From: Coenobita brevimanus
Lineage: Eukaryota; Arthropoda; Malacostraca; Decapoda; Coenobitidae
NCBI GenBank assembly: GCA_032717465.1
Contig: CM064715.1
Span: forward strand, 40,531,159 to 40,595,158
Direction: 5' to 3'
Length of the DNA stretch: 64,000 bases
Shown here: piece after piece, positions 45,135 through 58,655 of the stretch
How the letters are laid out: each line of letters opens with the position of its first letter
Numbering within the stretch: position 1 is the stretch's first letter
The notes under the pieces: generated by a model
The model's input: the letters and a program-made list of their open reading frames with translations, nothing else
What the model was told of the DNA's origin: nothing
Databases searched by the model: none
Made by a program: the position numbers and the translations under genes

Positions 45135-46812
45135 TTTTTATTACTGAGGCCAGTGATGGCAGAAAATACATCTATTGAAGAAATTTTAATTTCAGCCATG
45201 AGGAAGTCAAAGGGAGGAAATGATGGAAGAATAGCAATGGAATGTGGAGCTGGAGAAGAAAGTCTGAGCGAATAGTTCTGCTTTATCAGTAGAAGAAATA
45301 GCTACAGAGCCACCAGAGTGAAAAAGAGGATGAAAGGATGATGAAGTTGTCAGAACGGTTACTGGCAAGGTGCCAGAACGAGCGGGAAGAATTCGAGTAG
45401 GAGAGCTCAGAGCATTTAGTCTGAATGAAATTATTTTTAGCAGAGCAAAGAACAGAGCTTGATTCTGGGCAGTGGCATACATGAGATTCAGGAGTGGGTT
45501 GGCTCCGGTGCCTTTCGTAGACCCTCTTCTTGTTGTGGACAACTTTAGAATAAGCGTATTAAACCAAGGTTTTCTTGCATTAGTCAATGGATATGAGAAT
45601 GGAATGTATGTTTCCATGCCCGACAAAGTAACCTCTGTAATGCGCAAGGCACACTCAGATGGATCTCGGCCATGGAAGCAATAATCATTTGCAGGGAAAA
45701 TCAAAGAAGTACTGCTTGAGGGCCTCCCAGTCAGCAGCTCCAAAGTGCCCCAACCGATGCTTCTTTGGAAGGTTCACAGGCCTTGCTGGAGCAATATGGC
45801 AGGTTAAGGTGATAAGGTTGTGATCAGAGGAGCCCAAAGGAGAGGAGAGAGTCACAGTGTAAGCAGAAGGATTAGTCATAAGAAGGAGGTCAAGTGTGTT
45901 GGAACTCCCTTCAAGGCAGTCTGGGATACTGGTTGGGTGCTGTACAAGCTGCTCTTGGTTATTAAGGATAAAAAAGATGTAGGCTTGTTTACCAGGTGGA
46001 TCAGTGAAAGCAGAGGAGAACCAAGGTGGTAATGGAGATTTCAGAGAAACGAGAAATGGATTGGATATGCTCCACTTTTAGAAGATAGTCGAAGAATTTT
46101 TCATAGTCAGTAGAATTAGGGTATAAGTAAACAGCACAGATATATTTAGACAGAGAATGGCAGGAAAGCCGAAGCCAGAGAGTAGAGAATTCAGAAGATT
46201 CCAGCTCAGGTACACGAAAGCAAGATATGTCTTTGTTTACGTATACTATACAAAACAGCCATCTTTGCTTTGGAATTACAGCAGTATAGAGAAAGTAAGA
46301 GGATACAGAGAAGAGTTTGCTGTCAGACTCCTCAGACAGCTGAGTTTCAGTTAGGAAAAGAAGGTGAGATTTAGAAGGGAGGTGGTGCTCAAGACAGAGA
46401 AGTTAGAGGAAAGGCCACGAACTTTGCATAAATGAAGAATTGAGTCAGACAGCGATTCCAGGCATCTTGCTGGGTACTCACAGAGAGGGGGCGGATGGTG
46501 GGGGCTCTAATGGTCCCCCTCCCCTCCCCTCTGGACTCCGAGGCTTGGATAGTGGATGCCTCTTTTTTTTTTTTTTTTTTTTTTTAGGAAGTGAAGTGTG
46601 TAATGTCCATGTAGTTTGGTGTTGCCAGTTAGAGGAACTTGTATTGGAGAGCATGCTGGCCTACTGTCTTTGTTACTGAAACACTGAAAAAGATCAGCAT
46701 AGGGAGAGATGGTCATGAGTTAGTCCCGTGGGTTGATGAAACGGGAGCTCCAGCTCTCCCTGTCATTAGCTTTCCATCCACCTGTGGAGTACCACCCTGA
46801 TCAACTAGTGAT

Positions 46813-46866
46813 ACAGTTTGTAAATGTATATATATGCGTATATACATGTATGTACATACAGTATAC

Positions 46867-46905
<39 letters not shown>

Positions 46906-47053
46906 AGAGAGAGAGAGAGAGTGATAATATACTCGTTTCCCTCCATATCCCACTCTAAAGCACTTCTCTTCATAAACTGTTTTATACACCAAAGTCTTCT
47001 GATCCATGTCTATATTTAGTACAACTATGTACTATTCTCTCTCTCTCTGACAG
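46813..47053. repeat. TA, GA and CT microsatellites upstream of the exon
   Basis: TA at about 46868-46902, GA at about 46903-46921 and CT at about 47035-47048. The last run also serves as the polypyrimidine tract of the splice acceptor at 47053. Confidence 0.9.
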
Positions 47054-47194
47054 CTTTGGGAGTGGTGTGGGCGGGTGCAGGTGCTGTGCGGGTGGAGTGG
47101 GTTGCAGTGGGCGGCGTCTCACGGTACAACGTGCGTCTCCATCCTCAACACGGACCGCCCACCCATTACACGCTGGTGGACTGCGGCTCTCGAG
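47054..47194 (+). CDS. Host gene exon: first half of a fibronectin III-like domain
   Basis: A CT-rich tract ending in CAG precedes the exon and GTGAGG follows it. The 141-bp exon is phase 1 at both ends. It reads LGVVWAGAGAVRVEWVAVGG, then VSRYNVRLHP, then YTLVDCGSR. The V-x-V-x-W and Y-x-V-x-L spacing fits the B and C strands of a fibronectin III domain. It joins in frame with the next exon (a G is shared across the junction). An upstream exon must exist but was not found; LINE copy D may lie in that intron. The domain identity is a moderate inference. Confidence 0.6.
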
Positions 47195-47699
47195 GTGAGG
47201 GGACAAGAATGAGGCTGGACAGTAGAGTATCATGGTGAATTTCCTTAGCAGTATTTCAAAAACGAATTACAGCACTAAAAATTCGTATGTCTGTTGGCTT
47301 AGCAAAATTTCAGAGCACGGTCTAGAAACACACCGGTATAGTCTAGAAACACACTAAAATAGTACACGTTTCTTACACAGGTCTGGAATTTTCGAGTAAG
47401 AATAAAATCTTGTGGACTGCTTGCCATAACATTAAGGAGAAAGGGAATTCTTTTATAAATATTGCTGATTTTATAAATAGAAGGCTATGATTCGCCACTA
47501 ATCAGCACTCAGGTTTCTGACAGCCTTTAATCTACTCATTAGATTATTATAATCTTAACAACCTGGATGAGCAAACGTTTTTCACAGTGAAAAATATATT
47601 CGGTCAAATATATTTCCTACATTATTCTCTCCCTTTCTCCTCTATACGTACATTTCGTTCCTTTTCCCGTATATGCCTCCTCATCCCGGGTGGCTGAAG

Positions 47700-47831
47700 G
47701 TGGGACATGTGAGGTAACCTTCAGTGGACTCTCCAACGGAAACTATGAGGCTGAGGTGACGCCACTTGACCAGTTAGCCTCACGAGGGTCAACATTCACC
47801 TCTTCATTCATCGTCACCAATTCCACACAAG
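47700..47831 (+). CDS. Host gene exon: second half of a fibronectin III-like domain
   Basis: The acceptor is AG at 47698-47699 after a pyrimidine-rich stretch; the donor is GTCAGT at 47832. The exon is 132 bp, phase 1 at both ends. It reads GTCEVTFSGLSNGNYEAEVT, then PLDQLASRGSTFTSSFIVTN. The L-S-N-G-N-Y-x-A-x-V pattern matches the E-F strands of fibronectin III domains. Asn-Gly and Asn-Ser-Thr sites suggest a secreted or surface protein. The acceptor has a G-rich rather than perfect pyrimidine tract immediately before it, so the boundary is less certain than the phase. Confidence 0.6.
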
Positions 47832-48746
47832 GTCAGTCCTCCTCTACCCCTCCCTCTCCCGCTACTGCTCCTGAGGCTCAATGGAATGAAATGTGCAATA
47901 TGGAAAAAAATTATCGTTAAGGAAGAGTTCCTGCGAACCCTTCTGTACCATTTCGAAGAAGTCCAATAGATTCAGACTTTTTATCAACATGGGGAAGGGT
48001 TGTTGCTGATTATCTCCCTCTGTCAGTAGATCCCAATCATCCATTAAATCTTATTCAGAATGATACAGATTTTCCTTGTGTTTATATTGTTACCCAGGCT
48101 TAAAACTGAGCCACTGCATTGACAAAGCTGCCTTCAGAGTCCAGACTTTAGTATATTTTATTCTAGTCTCTGACTGCCTCATAACACACAGTCATGCCTT
48201 TACTTCTGCTCTACAAATTTATAAAAATATTAAGTATTCTTCCAGTTCCATTCTTTGGCGTCTTGATCATCAAGAACTTTCATCACTTGTTCTGACGTAT
48301 TATTCTACAAATTTAGTTAATTATGATAGCTTAATAGTATGCTGAACAATGCAGTATTTTTACCGCTAACCGCTTTGTCACAACCGTTCTATTCGCTCTC
48401 CAAAGACCAAGATTCTTCAACCAGAATTAGCTATTTTTGTTCTTGCCCATCTATTATATTTTTAATTGAGCGTTTGCTTGCTGAGAATTATTCATAATTC
48501 ATCACAAAATTATTCATTATAGCCTGCTTCAGTTCTTTCTCGATTTGTCCAGTCCATTAAATAAATGTTTAGGTTTAACATAAAAAGGAAGAGTAAATTA
48601 TGACAATATTTACTGGATTATTGGATATAAACTTTTTCGTCTCTGGAGAGAGAATCACTAAAGACACTGATTTCAGCTGTAGTATAAGACTCTCTTTTTA
48701 CTAAACACATTTACTTCTGCTCCTAACTCCTACCCCCACCATCCAG

Positions 48747-48917
48747 ACTGCAACCTTCCCTTCACCAACATTGGTGGTCGCTGCTATATGCTGGTGACTG
48801 TTGTAATAGGAACGTGGTACGATATGAAAAACTTGTGCCAGCAGGAGGGAGGCCGTCTGGCAGTGGTTGACGACGCCAACGTCATGTACTTTCTCGTTAA
48901 GTTCATCAAGGACAACA
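48747..48917 (+). CDS. Host gene exon: N-terminal half of a C-type lectin domain
   Basis: The acceptor follows 'cctacccccaccatccag' and the donor is GTAAGT at 48918. The exon is 171 bp, phase 1 at both ends, in frame with the preceding exon. It reads DCNLPFTNIGGRCYML, then GTWYDMKNLCQQEGGRLAVV, then DDANVMYFLVKFIKDN. This is the start of a long-form C-type lectin domain: paired Cys, then the W-x-x-A/M-x-x-x-C and GGRLA-V core. The carbohydrate-binding and calcium motifs would be in a following exon, which I could not find in the window. The protein is probably secreted and used in recognition, as in arthropod lectins, but ligand and role are unknown. Confidence 0.85.
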
Positions 48918-50358
<1,441 letters not shown>

Positions 50359-51769
50359 CCTTCCCACAGGAACCACATTGTCGTACTGGGGGCTTGCATA
50401 CCCCATAAATCTGATGAGCCATGCCAGCAGGGGTAGATCCCCCTGACCTCAACAGGAGGATAGGGTTACTCATGCCGGGGGGACCATCAGTCAGGGGTCA
50501 GACTCAAGTGTTCCCAGGCCCATTCTCTTGTGGATTGCCCATGGGAGTAAAACTCAAATGAAAAATCATTGAGTGGAGTCCCACGGAAGGCAGGGTGTGA
50601 CAGACAGAGCTGCCAAGATTCACCTGCATCCCTGATAAGTAGATGGTCGTCATGAATCTTCATGTCACCATCACAGGCTGAGAGGGCCCAAGTCACATGG
50701 TGGTAAGGACTGCGCACCCTCGCTATCCCATCAAATCTATTCATTGAACAAGCCCATTGCTATGCTCACCTCCCATTTTATCCTTTTATCAAAATCAAGA
50801 CATGTGGCGACAGGATAGGGTGATGGTGACAGATCATGGATGGGTCTGGAAAGTGCTACGTTGAGTCCTGCTCATAGACGGCACTGGACCAGTGGTTGTT
50901 GGCATGATGGCACAGGAGCAGATCATGCCTTTGGCAGCATCCACTGCCACTTAGCAGCCAGAAACGGATGTCCAATTGCTTACCCCTGATGGGGAGGGGT
51001 TTAGAAAAGGTAACCTAAACGTTTGCTGCTTCACACCACGTGGGCAAATAACCACGTCTGTCAAGGCATCACACACTGCGATCGAAAAAACAAAAGAATC
51101 CCTCTGACTCTTGCTGCATGGAATATACGAGCCTTGCTTGATATTGAAGAAGACACATGACCACGCTGCAGACTGTCCTTATTGCCCAAGAACTGAAAAT
51201 ATATGAAAATTGACATTGCTGCTTTGTCCGAGACACGCCTCTCAGGAGAAGGTAACCTAACAGAAGAGGAAAATGGGTATACCTATTTCTGGAGGGGATA
51301 CTCACACAATGCAAGAAGAAACCATGGTAGTGGATTGCCAGACTAAACCTACTACAGAAGATCCAAGAATTACCTGTAGGTATATCAGAAAGGCTAATGT
51401 CCTGGCACATACCACTCTCTAAAAGACCAATATGCATCATTCATCAGTGCCTGTACTCCAGTGCTTGACTCTGAGAACACGGTTGAAGATTCCTTTTATG
51501 ACACTCTGGATGCTACCATTCACTCAGTATTACATAATGACAAATTCATCTTTCTTGGTGATTCTAATGTCGGAAAAGGAAAAAATAATCACCTCTGCCA
51601 AAGTATTATAGGCTGCCATGGCGTTGGCAATATGAACAACAATGGCCTTCGACTGCTTTCCTTATGTTCAGAACACAGTTTGGTCATCACCAACACAATT
51701 TCTCAACTTAAGAATACACACAAGACCACAGTACACACCACACTTCCTTTTCAAAATTCAAAAAAATGG

Positions 51770-54700
51770 CGTCGAATAACGTAGCCTCGGAGTCCCCAAG
51801 GGGGGGACCATAAATGCCCCCACCTTCTGCCCCTCTCCCGGTGACAACTCAAGATGCCTGGAACCACTGTCTGACTCTCTTCTTCTTCATTTCTGCAACA
51901 TTCATGGCCTTTCCTCTAACTTTCGCTCTGTTGAGTACCACCTCTCCTTCTTTAAACCTCACCTTTTTTTTATAATTGAGACTCAGCTGTCTGAGGCAAC
52001 TGACAGCAGACCCATTTCTGTATCCTCCTACTTTCTCTATACTCATTTCAAAGCCAAAGGTGGCTGTTGTGTATATATATGCGTAACAACTTATCTTGCT
52101 CTCGTGTTCCTGAACTCGATTCTTCTGAATTCTCTGCACTCTGGCTTCAGCTTTCCTGTCATTCTCTGACTAAATATATCTGTGCTGCTTACTTACCTCC
52201 TATTTCTACTGACTATCAAAAATTCTTTGACTATCTTACTTCTACGATGGAACACATTCTATCCATTTCTCCTTTCTATGAAATCTCCAGTCTTGGAGAT
52301 TTCAATGTTCACCACCATCTTTGGCTCTCCTCTCCTCTCACTGATCCACCTGGTGAACAAGCCTACACCTTTTCTATCCTTAATGACCTAGAGCAGCTTG
52401 TACAGCACCCTACCCGTATCCCTGTCCGCCTTGGAGAGAACTCCAACATACTTGACCTCTTCCTTACAACTAATCTTTCTGCTTACACTGTTAATCTTTT
52501 CTCTTCGTTGGGCTCCTCCGATCACAACCTTATCACCTTAACCTGTCCTATTGCTCCGGTATGGCCTGCAGACCCTCCAAAGAAACGTCGTCTGTGGCAA
52601 TTTGGAGCTACGGATTGGGAGGCCCTCAGGCAGTACTTCTTTGATTTTCCCTGGAATGATTATTGCTTCCACAGCCGGGAGCCATCTGGGTGTGCCTTGC
52701 GCATTACAGAGGTTATTCTCTCAGGCATGGAAGCATACATTCCTTTCTCATATCCTTTGACTAATGCACGAAAGCCCTGGTTCAGTCACGCTTGTTCTAA
52801 TGCTGTCCACAACAAGGAAAGGGCCCATAAAAGGTACCGGAGCAAACCCACCCCTGAATCACATCTTTTGTACGTTTCTGCCCAGAATCGTGCTAAGTCT
52901 GTTCTTTGCTCTGCTAAAAAATAATTTCATCTGTACAAAATGCTCTCAACTCTCTAACTCGAATTCTTACTGCTTCTTCTGGCACCTTGTCAAAAACCTT
53001 TCTAACAACTTTACCTCATCATCCTTCCCTCCTCTTTTCTACTCTGATGGATCTGTAGCTATTTATTCTACTGATAAAGCAGATCTCTTCGCTCAGACTT
53101 TCTCCTCCAATTCCACCTTAGACGATTCCGGTGCTATTCCTCCATCACTTCCCCCCTCTGACTTCCTCATGGCTAACATTAAAATTTCTTCAGCTGATGT
53201 ATTTTCTGCAGTGGCCTTAATACTAACAAGGCATATGGGCCTGATGGAGTCCCTCCTGTTGTTCTCAAGAACTGTGTTTCTGTGCTTACACCCTGCATAG
53301 GCAAACTCTTTCGCCTTTGTCTGTCAACTTGTACCTTTCCTTCTTGCTGGAAGTTTGGTGTCATTCAGCCAGTCCCAAAGAAGGGTGACCATTCCCAACC
53401 CTCTAACTATCGTCCAATTGCTTTAACATCCTGTATCTCAAAAGTTTTCGAGTCTGTTCTTAATAGAATAATTTTAAAGCATCTTTCCTATCACAACCTT
53501 CTCTCTGATCGTCAGTATGGGTTCTGTCAGGGATGCTCCACAGGCGATCTTTTCACCTACCTTTCAGACTCCTGGTCATCCTCCTTTCGGGACTTTGGCG
53601 AAAGCTTTGCCATTGCACTTGACATCTCAAAGGTTTCCGATCGAGTCTGGCATAAATCTTTAATTTCCAAACTGCCCTCTTACGGTTTCTATCCTTCTAT
53701 CTGTGCCTTCATCTCTAGCTTCCTTTCTGGTCGTTCTATATCCGCTGTTGTAGACGGCCATCATTCTTTTCCTAGATCTATTAACAGTGGTGTTCCTCAG
53801 GGCTCTGTCCTATCACCAACTCTCTTCCTTTTATTCATCAATGACCTTCTAAGCTGTACATCTAACCCTATCCACTCATATGCTGATGATTCCATCCTTC
53901 ACTTTTCCATTCGATTCCCACAACATCCATCTCAGCAGTTACTTCAACAAACAAGGGATGAGGCTATGGCACACCTAATGTCTGACTTGGCTCGTACCTC
54001 TGACTGGGGTAAAAATAATCTGGTTTTTTTAACCCGCCCCATCCTGACGTTTTCTGGGCAGTGGTACGCCCCAGTCCCGACATTTTGGACCTTTTTTTTT
54101 TTTTTTTGGCTCAAACATCCGCTTTTGGTGAGAAACATCGAAAATTCATAGAGAAATCGCTCACCTGAGGTTTAAAATACTCGATCTAGGTACGAGTACC
54201 TCCTTACCTGACTGGGTTTTCTAACAGGCTGGCACCAAAGAAAACGAGTTTTATGGGAGGGTAACTATTTTATCCATTCATAAACAGTATTTATTTATTT
54301 ACTTGGTACGAATTTATATGTAGTACAAGAGTATATTGGTTTTCAAACAGTAATATAGGCATTAAAGCATTGTTTCACTCACTAACTCATCACCATTCAT
54401 GACCTTTTTTTCCCACATTACCTGATCATCATTTCTGACTGTTTCTTCCTCTAATGCTATGTAAACTTTGTCCTCCACATTGTCATCGATTGGGGAATCA
54501 CTCTGGCCCTGAATGTCTTTATTGGCCAGGTCACTGGTAACAGGTGAATTGCCGAGACAATGGCGTGCAGGGGGGGGGAGAGGTTATGCGGTGTAAGACA
54601 CTGTCCCTGCTTGGCATCTTGTAGAGGAATAGAGGAAGGTGTCCCGTGTATACGTGCCAAAAATCACTCGCGAAATCACTCGCAAAAATTGAAAATTGTG

Positions 54701-55500
54701 CAAATTAGGGACCTTGCAATGATGTCGCGTTAATTTACGTCTCCGGGATATGAGTGCACATCATGTGAGGACGTGAATTCACGTCTCCGGGACACGGCGG
54801 GGTAATGCATCAAAGACTCAGTTTTTGCACCTATCAACCTGACAAAATCTTCCACAGGTATACCCAGTAATGTTTAATAATATTCAGCGTAATCCTACAT
54901 CATCGTTGAACATGCTTGGGGTTTCATTTACTCGGGACTTATCTTGGAAAGATCTTATTACAATTCTTGTAAAATCTGCTTCCAAGAGATTAGGTGTGCT
55001 AAGCCGACTCCATTCCTTCTTTACCCCTGCAAAATTGTTGACTCTATACAGGGGTTTTATCCGTCCCTGCGTGGAGTACAACTCTCTTGTGTGAGAAGGC
55101 TCCTCACATACAGCTCTTCTCAGTAGGGTGGAGTCAAAGGCTTTTCATCTCATTAACTCTCCCCCTCTTACTGACTCCCTTCACCCTCTGTCTCTTCGCC
55201 GCACTGTTGCATCTTTATCTCTTTTCTATCGCTACTTCAATGGTCACTGTTCCTCTGAACTGTCTGCATGCATTCCTCCACCTCTACGACGGGCGTGTAG
55301 CACCCGTCTAGCGGCAAACTCTCACTCCTTTTCTGTCCAACTCTCTAATGCAAGAGTTAACCGTTACTCCTAGTCCTTCATTTATGCAACAGGTCAACTC
55401 TGGAACTGTCTCCCTCTGCCCGTATTTCCTGCTTCCTATGATCTCCAGTCTTTCAAACGCAGTGTGTCCAGGCATCTCGAAATGAATGGATCTTGAATTT
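51770..55500 (+). pseudogene. Broken LINE ORF2, copy E
   Basis: A long endonuclease section stays open at 52067-52924 ([45 protein letters not shown]), and an RT section at 53282-54030 ([48 protein letters not shown] and a YADD box near 53879). A one-base insertion in an A run near 52916 and a deletion near 53207 (in SAIAGLSTN) break the frame between them. After the 769-bp transposon the C-terminal part resumes at 54806 ([21 protein letters not shown] region) with a stop near 55095. It retains more sequence than copies C and D but cannot make one protein. Confidence 0.85.
54033..54801 (-). mobile_element. piggyBac-like TTAA transposon, non-autonomous, copy 2 (769 bp)
   Basis: TTAA at 54029-54032 and GTAA at 54802-54805 flank it; the second is one base from TTAA. 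It is the reverse complement of 31183-31955 with few differences by eye. The empty site is visible in copy A ('gtttttaatgcatcaaag' near 1857). No full transposase is encoded. Confidence 0.85.
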
Positions 55501-56755
55501 GGCTCTCTCTTGTATTTTGTTTTTCTCTTGGAAGGAACAGTTTTGCAGGCTCGTTGCGTTTGGTTCCTTCTTCCTCACATAAAAAAAGAAAACATGGATG
55601 TACCCACGATACAGACATTGGCACCTAAATAACTATGTCATTGTAAGGCAGCGAGACCAATGGGAAGTTCTTATAACCCGATCTGTGAGCGGTGCTGAGT
55701 GCTCAGCAGACCATTACCTTGTACCCATCAAACTGCAGTTAATCATTCACCCACAAAATAATGTGACGTAGACCATCCTCCAAGAAACTAAACTGTAGCA
55801 TTTTCAAGGATGCAATAACTCGTAACACCTTCAGCAGCACTACTGCAGTCAAGCTTTCTCAATACCCACCACTTGACCCGAACAACAGTGCAACAAACCT
55901 AGAGGCAGAGTGACTGAGCATTAAAACACTGCTTCAAAGCACTGCAGAAGAAACCATAGGTTTCTCCACTCACCGCCATAAACACTAGTTTGATGAAAAT
56001 GCTGAGGGCATACATGACCTTCATGCAATAAAGAATAGAGCACTTAACCTCTTTTGGAAGTCTCAGATCCAGAGTTTCTGAAAACGCCAACTTGAGAATT
56101 GAGCCGAAGGTCTCAGTATAAACGGTTATATGTCTCTCCACCCTCTTATATGAAGCTGAATCCTGGACTACTTACCTGCACCACAACAAACAGCTTGAAT
56201 TGTGTTGCAACCGATGTTTACAGCGCATCCTAGGACTCACATGGATGGATAAATTCCCACACTCACAAATTTTTCCCGTGAGCGAAGTCAACCAACACAG
56301 GAACTATGCTGCCTAAAAAGCAGCCGAGAAGGACTGGGGACTTCTGCGTGCCTTAACACCACCCCTCCTGCCAGGATGTGCCACAACTCAGGGGGTCAGA
56401 TGAAGAGATATAACGATAGTATAAGGACAGCCTTGAAGTAATGTAACATCATACCAACAAATCTTGAAATCAATGCCTCGTACAGAAAACATTGGCAATC
56501 GCCCTGCAATTAAGAATCAGTTCATCTCGAAGAAGCTGGGAACCTGACCAAAGAAGAACTTACAAGTACACAATGGAGGCAAAGCCAAAACATAGTTCTC
56601 CCAGCAAACCAGAGCTTGGCATGCCAACTGTGTGGCAAAGTTTGCGGATCCAGGATTGATCTGTAGTCACACACATTGACACCAAAGACAGTGAGAAACA
56701 CACCATCTTTGTGGGCATAGTAGGCGTCGTCTTCTGTACCAGAAAGACAACTTTA

Positions 56756-56971
<216 letters not shown>

Positions 56972-57014
56972 TTCTGTCCCTCTGTTAGCATGTGAACAAA
57001 AATAATTAAGAAAG

Positions 57015-57400
57015 CTTTGTTCCTTTTTTGAACCAAACTTGGTGGAAGGGTTAAGTGTCGTCGCAGGAGTTTATCTTTTTTTTTTTTTCCAGATTAGGTG
57101 ATAGTTCATAACCATATCATAAATTCAGTTTAACAGTTATGATCCGATTTACACCAAACAATAGAAAAGTTGAAGGTAAGGCTACGATGAAGTGGTTCAG
57201 TTTCGAAACCTACCAGTCAAAGGCGACGGCCATTGGTCAAGGTTAATGATTTACCTATATTACTTAGATAGTTTTGATCTGAGTCGGACCAAGCTTGGTT
57301 GGAGGGTTGAGGGTCAGACAAGAACGATGTAATTCGATTTTGAGAACAATCCATCTGAAGCAAGATCACGGCAAAGTCAAGTGTTCGGTCCTTAGACTAC
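57015..57400 (+). repeat. AGGTCA-rich dispersed repeat
   Basis: It contains 'accaaacttggtggaagggt', 'gaagtggttcagtttcgaaa' and 'ttgatctgagtcggaccaag', phrases shared with 12.6, 16.8 and 61.3 kb. Confidence 0.65.
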
Positions 57401-57839
57401 TGTAATTGTTGGACGCGGGTGCTGCAGTCTCTAAGTGCGCCTCCTTCTTGTAAAGGGTTTTTTAACAATTGGTCTTTTTTACTTGAGTTAACTTTGAGCC
57501 CTTCCATTCCCACACACATCAATGGAGAACTCAAACATGATTATACGATACACCGATTAGATGTAAAATTCAGAACTTGAGTAGGTATGTGTATCATATC
57601 CTTCAGGCAGCCTCCATAACCTTGGTTATACGAGGCACAGAGATCCAAACCAAGCATAAATGTGTAGACTTACAGGGCAGCGTCACCCAAATGTCATTCT
57701 CATGTTACCACGTGGCTAGGCACGAAGCACGCCACCCATAAGCCTTCACAACAGGAACCATGATGATCTTAGCTTTCTATAAACCTTACCTTTGGCTTTT
57801 AGAAGAATATATCTAAAAACTTATTCTCCAGTATTCATC
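57401..57839. other. Unassigned DNA with a TATA-like box
   Basis: TCTATAAA at about 57777-57783 lies about 57 bp upstream of the candidate signal-peptide ATG. No other feature is supported. Confidence 0.45.
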
Positions 57840-57986
57840 ATGATTGCAACGACGTTGTTGTTGTTGTTGCTGTTGTTGCTCTACCCTGGTCTGTCTGGCC
57901 GAGAAGACCCATCGACCTCAGCCAGCAGCCGCCTTCCTGTGGCATACAGCGCCTCGCCTGAGTCAGATCAGCAGTTTCCCACATGA
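57840..57986 (+). CDS. Candidate first coding exon with signal peptide
   Basis: An ATG at 57840 opens MIATTLLLLLLLLLYPGLSG, a typical signal peptide: a Leu-rich core followed by small residues suitable for cleavage near LSG. A hydrophilic Ser/Pro-rich stretch follows, to a TGA at 57984-57986. No strong splice donor lies before the stop. The Leu run comes from a TTG repeat, so chance is a real alternative. It could be exon 1 of a secreted protein gene running to the right. Confidence 0.25.
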   Translation: MIATTLLLLLLLLLYPGLSGREDPSTSASSRLPVAYSASPESDQQFPT

Positions 57987-58655
57987 AGAGATGCAGGGAA
58001 AATGGAAGAGACCTATCTCCCGAGAGGATGAACTGTGTGTAGGAGATAGGTATGAGTAGTGGTCTCAGCCCGTAATATGACTATTTGGTAATACTGATGT
58101 GGTTGATTTCTCCATTTGAGAGTGTTGTGCAAGGCCAGCTACTGAACCTTGGCCCCACGTCACTCCCATAGTAGTACCTCCCGGGGGCCATCTTCACGAA
58201 CTTCTCTTCAAATAAGACGCCTTCTGCTTCCTTGTGTAAGACTGATTTGCTTGTGGATGCATTTGTATTACTATTCTTCATAATTCGCGACTTCCATGCA
58301 AAATTCAAAGTCAACATAGAGGTAAATAAAATTACGATGCCTCAGGTGCCATATACTTTATATATTTACTTGTGTCAATATAATTTGGCATTCATTTAAA
58401 TTTACTTTGAATTCTATGCTTGCTGTAATGGATTTTTTGCAGGGATGTCAGGGCACATTAAAAATACATTCGGCCGTTTTGAATTACTAACTCTGTCGTA
58501 CAGTACATGTAATGTATTTAAGTGACACAGTGCGCAGGGGATAGGTATTTAATACAGTTATCTGTCTGTCAGTCTGTGTCTCTGCCGTTCAGTCTATCTT
58601 TCTAATTGTCTGTTAACGAGAAAAGGAAAAACTGTTCAATGAAATTGCACCAACT
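57987..58655. other. Unassigned DNA
   Basis: A 79-codon minus-strand frame at 58081-58317 has no recognised domain. Nothing else is supported. Confidence 0.5.

Larger units (their letters stand above)
41580..46200 (-). pseudogene. Broken LINE ORF2, copy D (catalytic YADD deleted)
   Basis: From the 5' side: an endonuclease remnant ([10 protein letters not shown] near 45.83 kb), the linker [20 protein letters not shown] (about 45.7 kb) and a C-terminal RT portion. The latter contains FAIALDVLKAFDRIWHKSL (about 42.65 kb), [11 protein letters not shown] (about 42.47 kb) and EYNSHMWRGSPHTAL (about 41.98 kb). Near 42400 the protein passes from NSIH straight to LSIRF, so the nine residues holding the YADD active site in copy B are missing. 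With the frameshifts, stops and 2.1-kb insertion it is dead. Confidence 0.85.
41490..46812 (-). mobile_element. Jockey/CR1-like LINE, copy D, split by an RTE-like element
   Basis: The 3' part is 41490-43033 and the 5' part about 45135-46812, both minus strand. An RTE-like element fills the gap. The 5' leader near 46640-46812 matches copy B. The 3' end touches a TA array where other copies have poly(A). Confidence 0.85.
51731..55585 (+). mobile_element. Jockey/CR1-like LINE, copy E, inserted in an RTE-like element
   Basis: It starts within the region just upstream of the MASL-type start of copy B and ends in a short A-rich tail near 55581-55590. Candidate 9-bp target duplications are AAGACCACA (51722-51730) and AAGAAAACA (55586-55594), which differ at two positions. 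A TTAA transposon splits it at 54033-54801. Confidence 0.85.
51090..56740 (+). pseudogene. Broken RTE-like endonuclease/RT protein, RT core deleted
   Basis: Pieces in order: LAAWNIRALLDIEEDT (about 51.11 kb), KIDIAALSETRLSGEGNLTE (about 51.2 kb), GYTYFWRGYSHNARRNHGSG (about 51.28 kb) and NDKFIFLGDSNVGKG (about 51.54 kb). Then come NNGLRLLSLCSEHSLVITNT (about 51.64 kb), WMYPRYRHWHLNNYVIVRQR (about 55.6 kb), GAECSADHYLVPIKLQL (about 55.7 kb) and, after a jump near 56080, YTVICLSTLLYEAESWTTYL and ILGLTWMDKFPHSQI. The usual segment between the linker and that C-terminal part, with the RT catalytic box, is absent. There are also many stops. It therefore lost its RT core and was inactive whether or not copy E had inserted. 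Confidence 0.75.

Noticed and set aside
58081..58317. 79-codon minus-strand frame
   Set aside because: No recognised domain or splice context. Left as unassigned.
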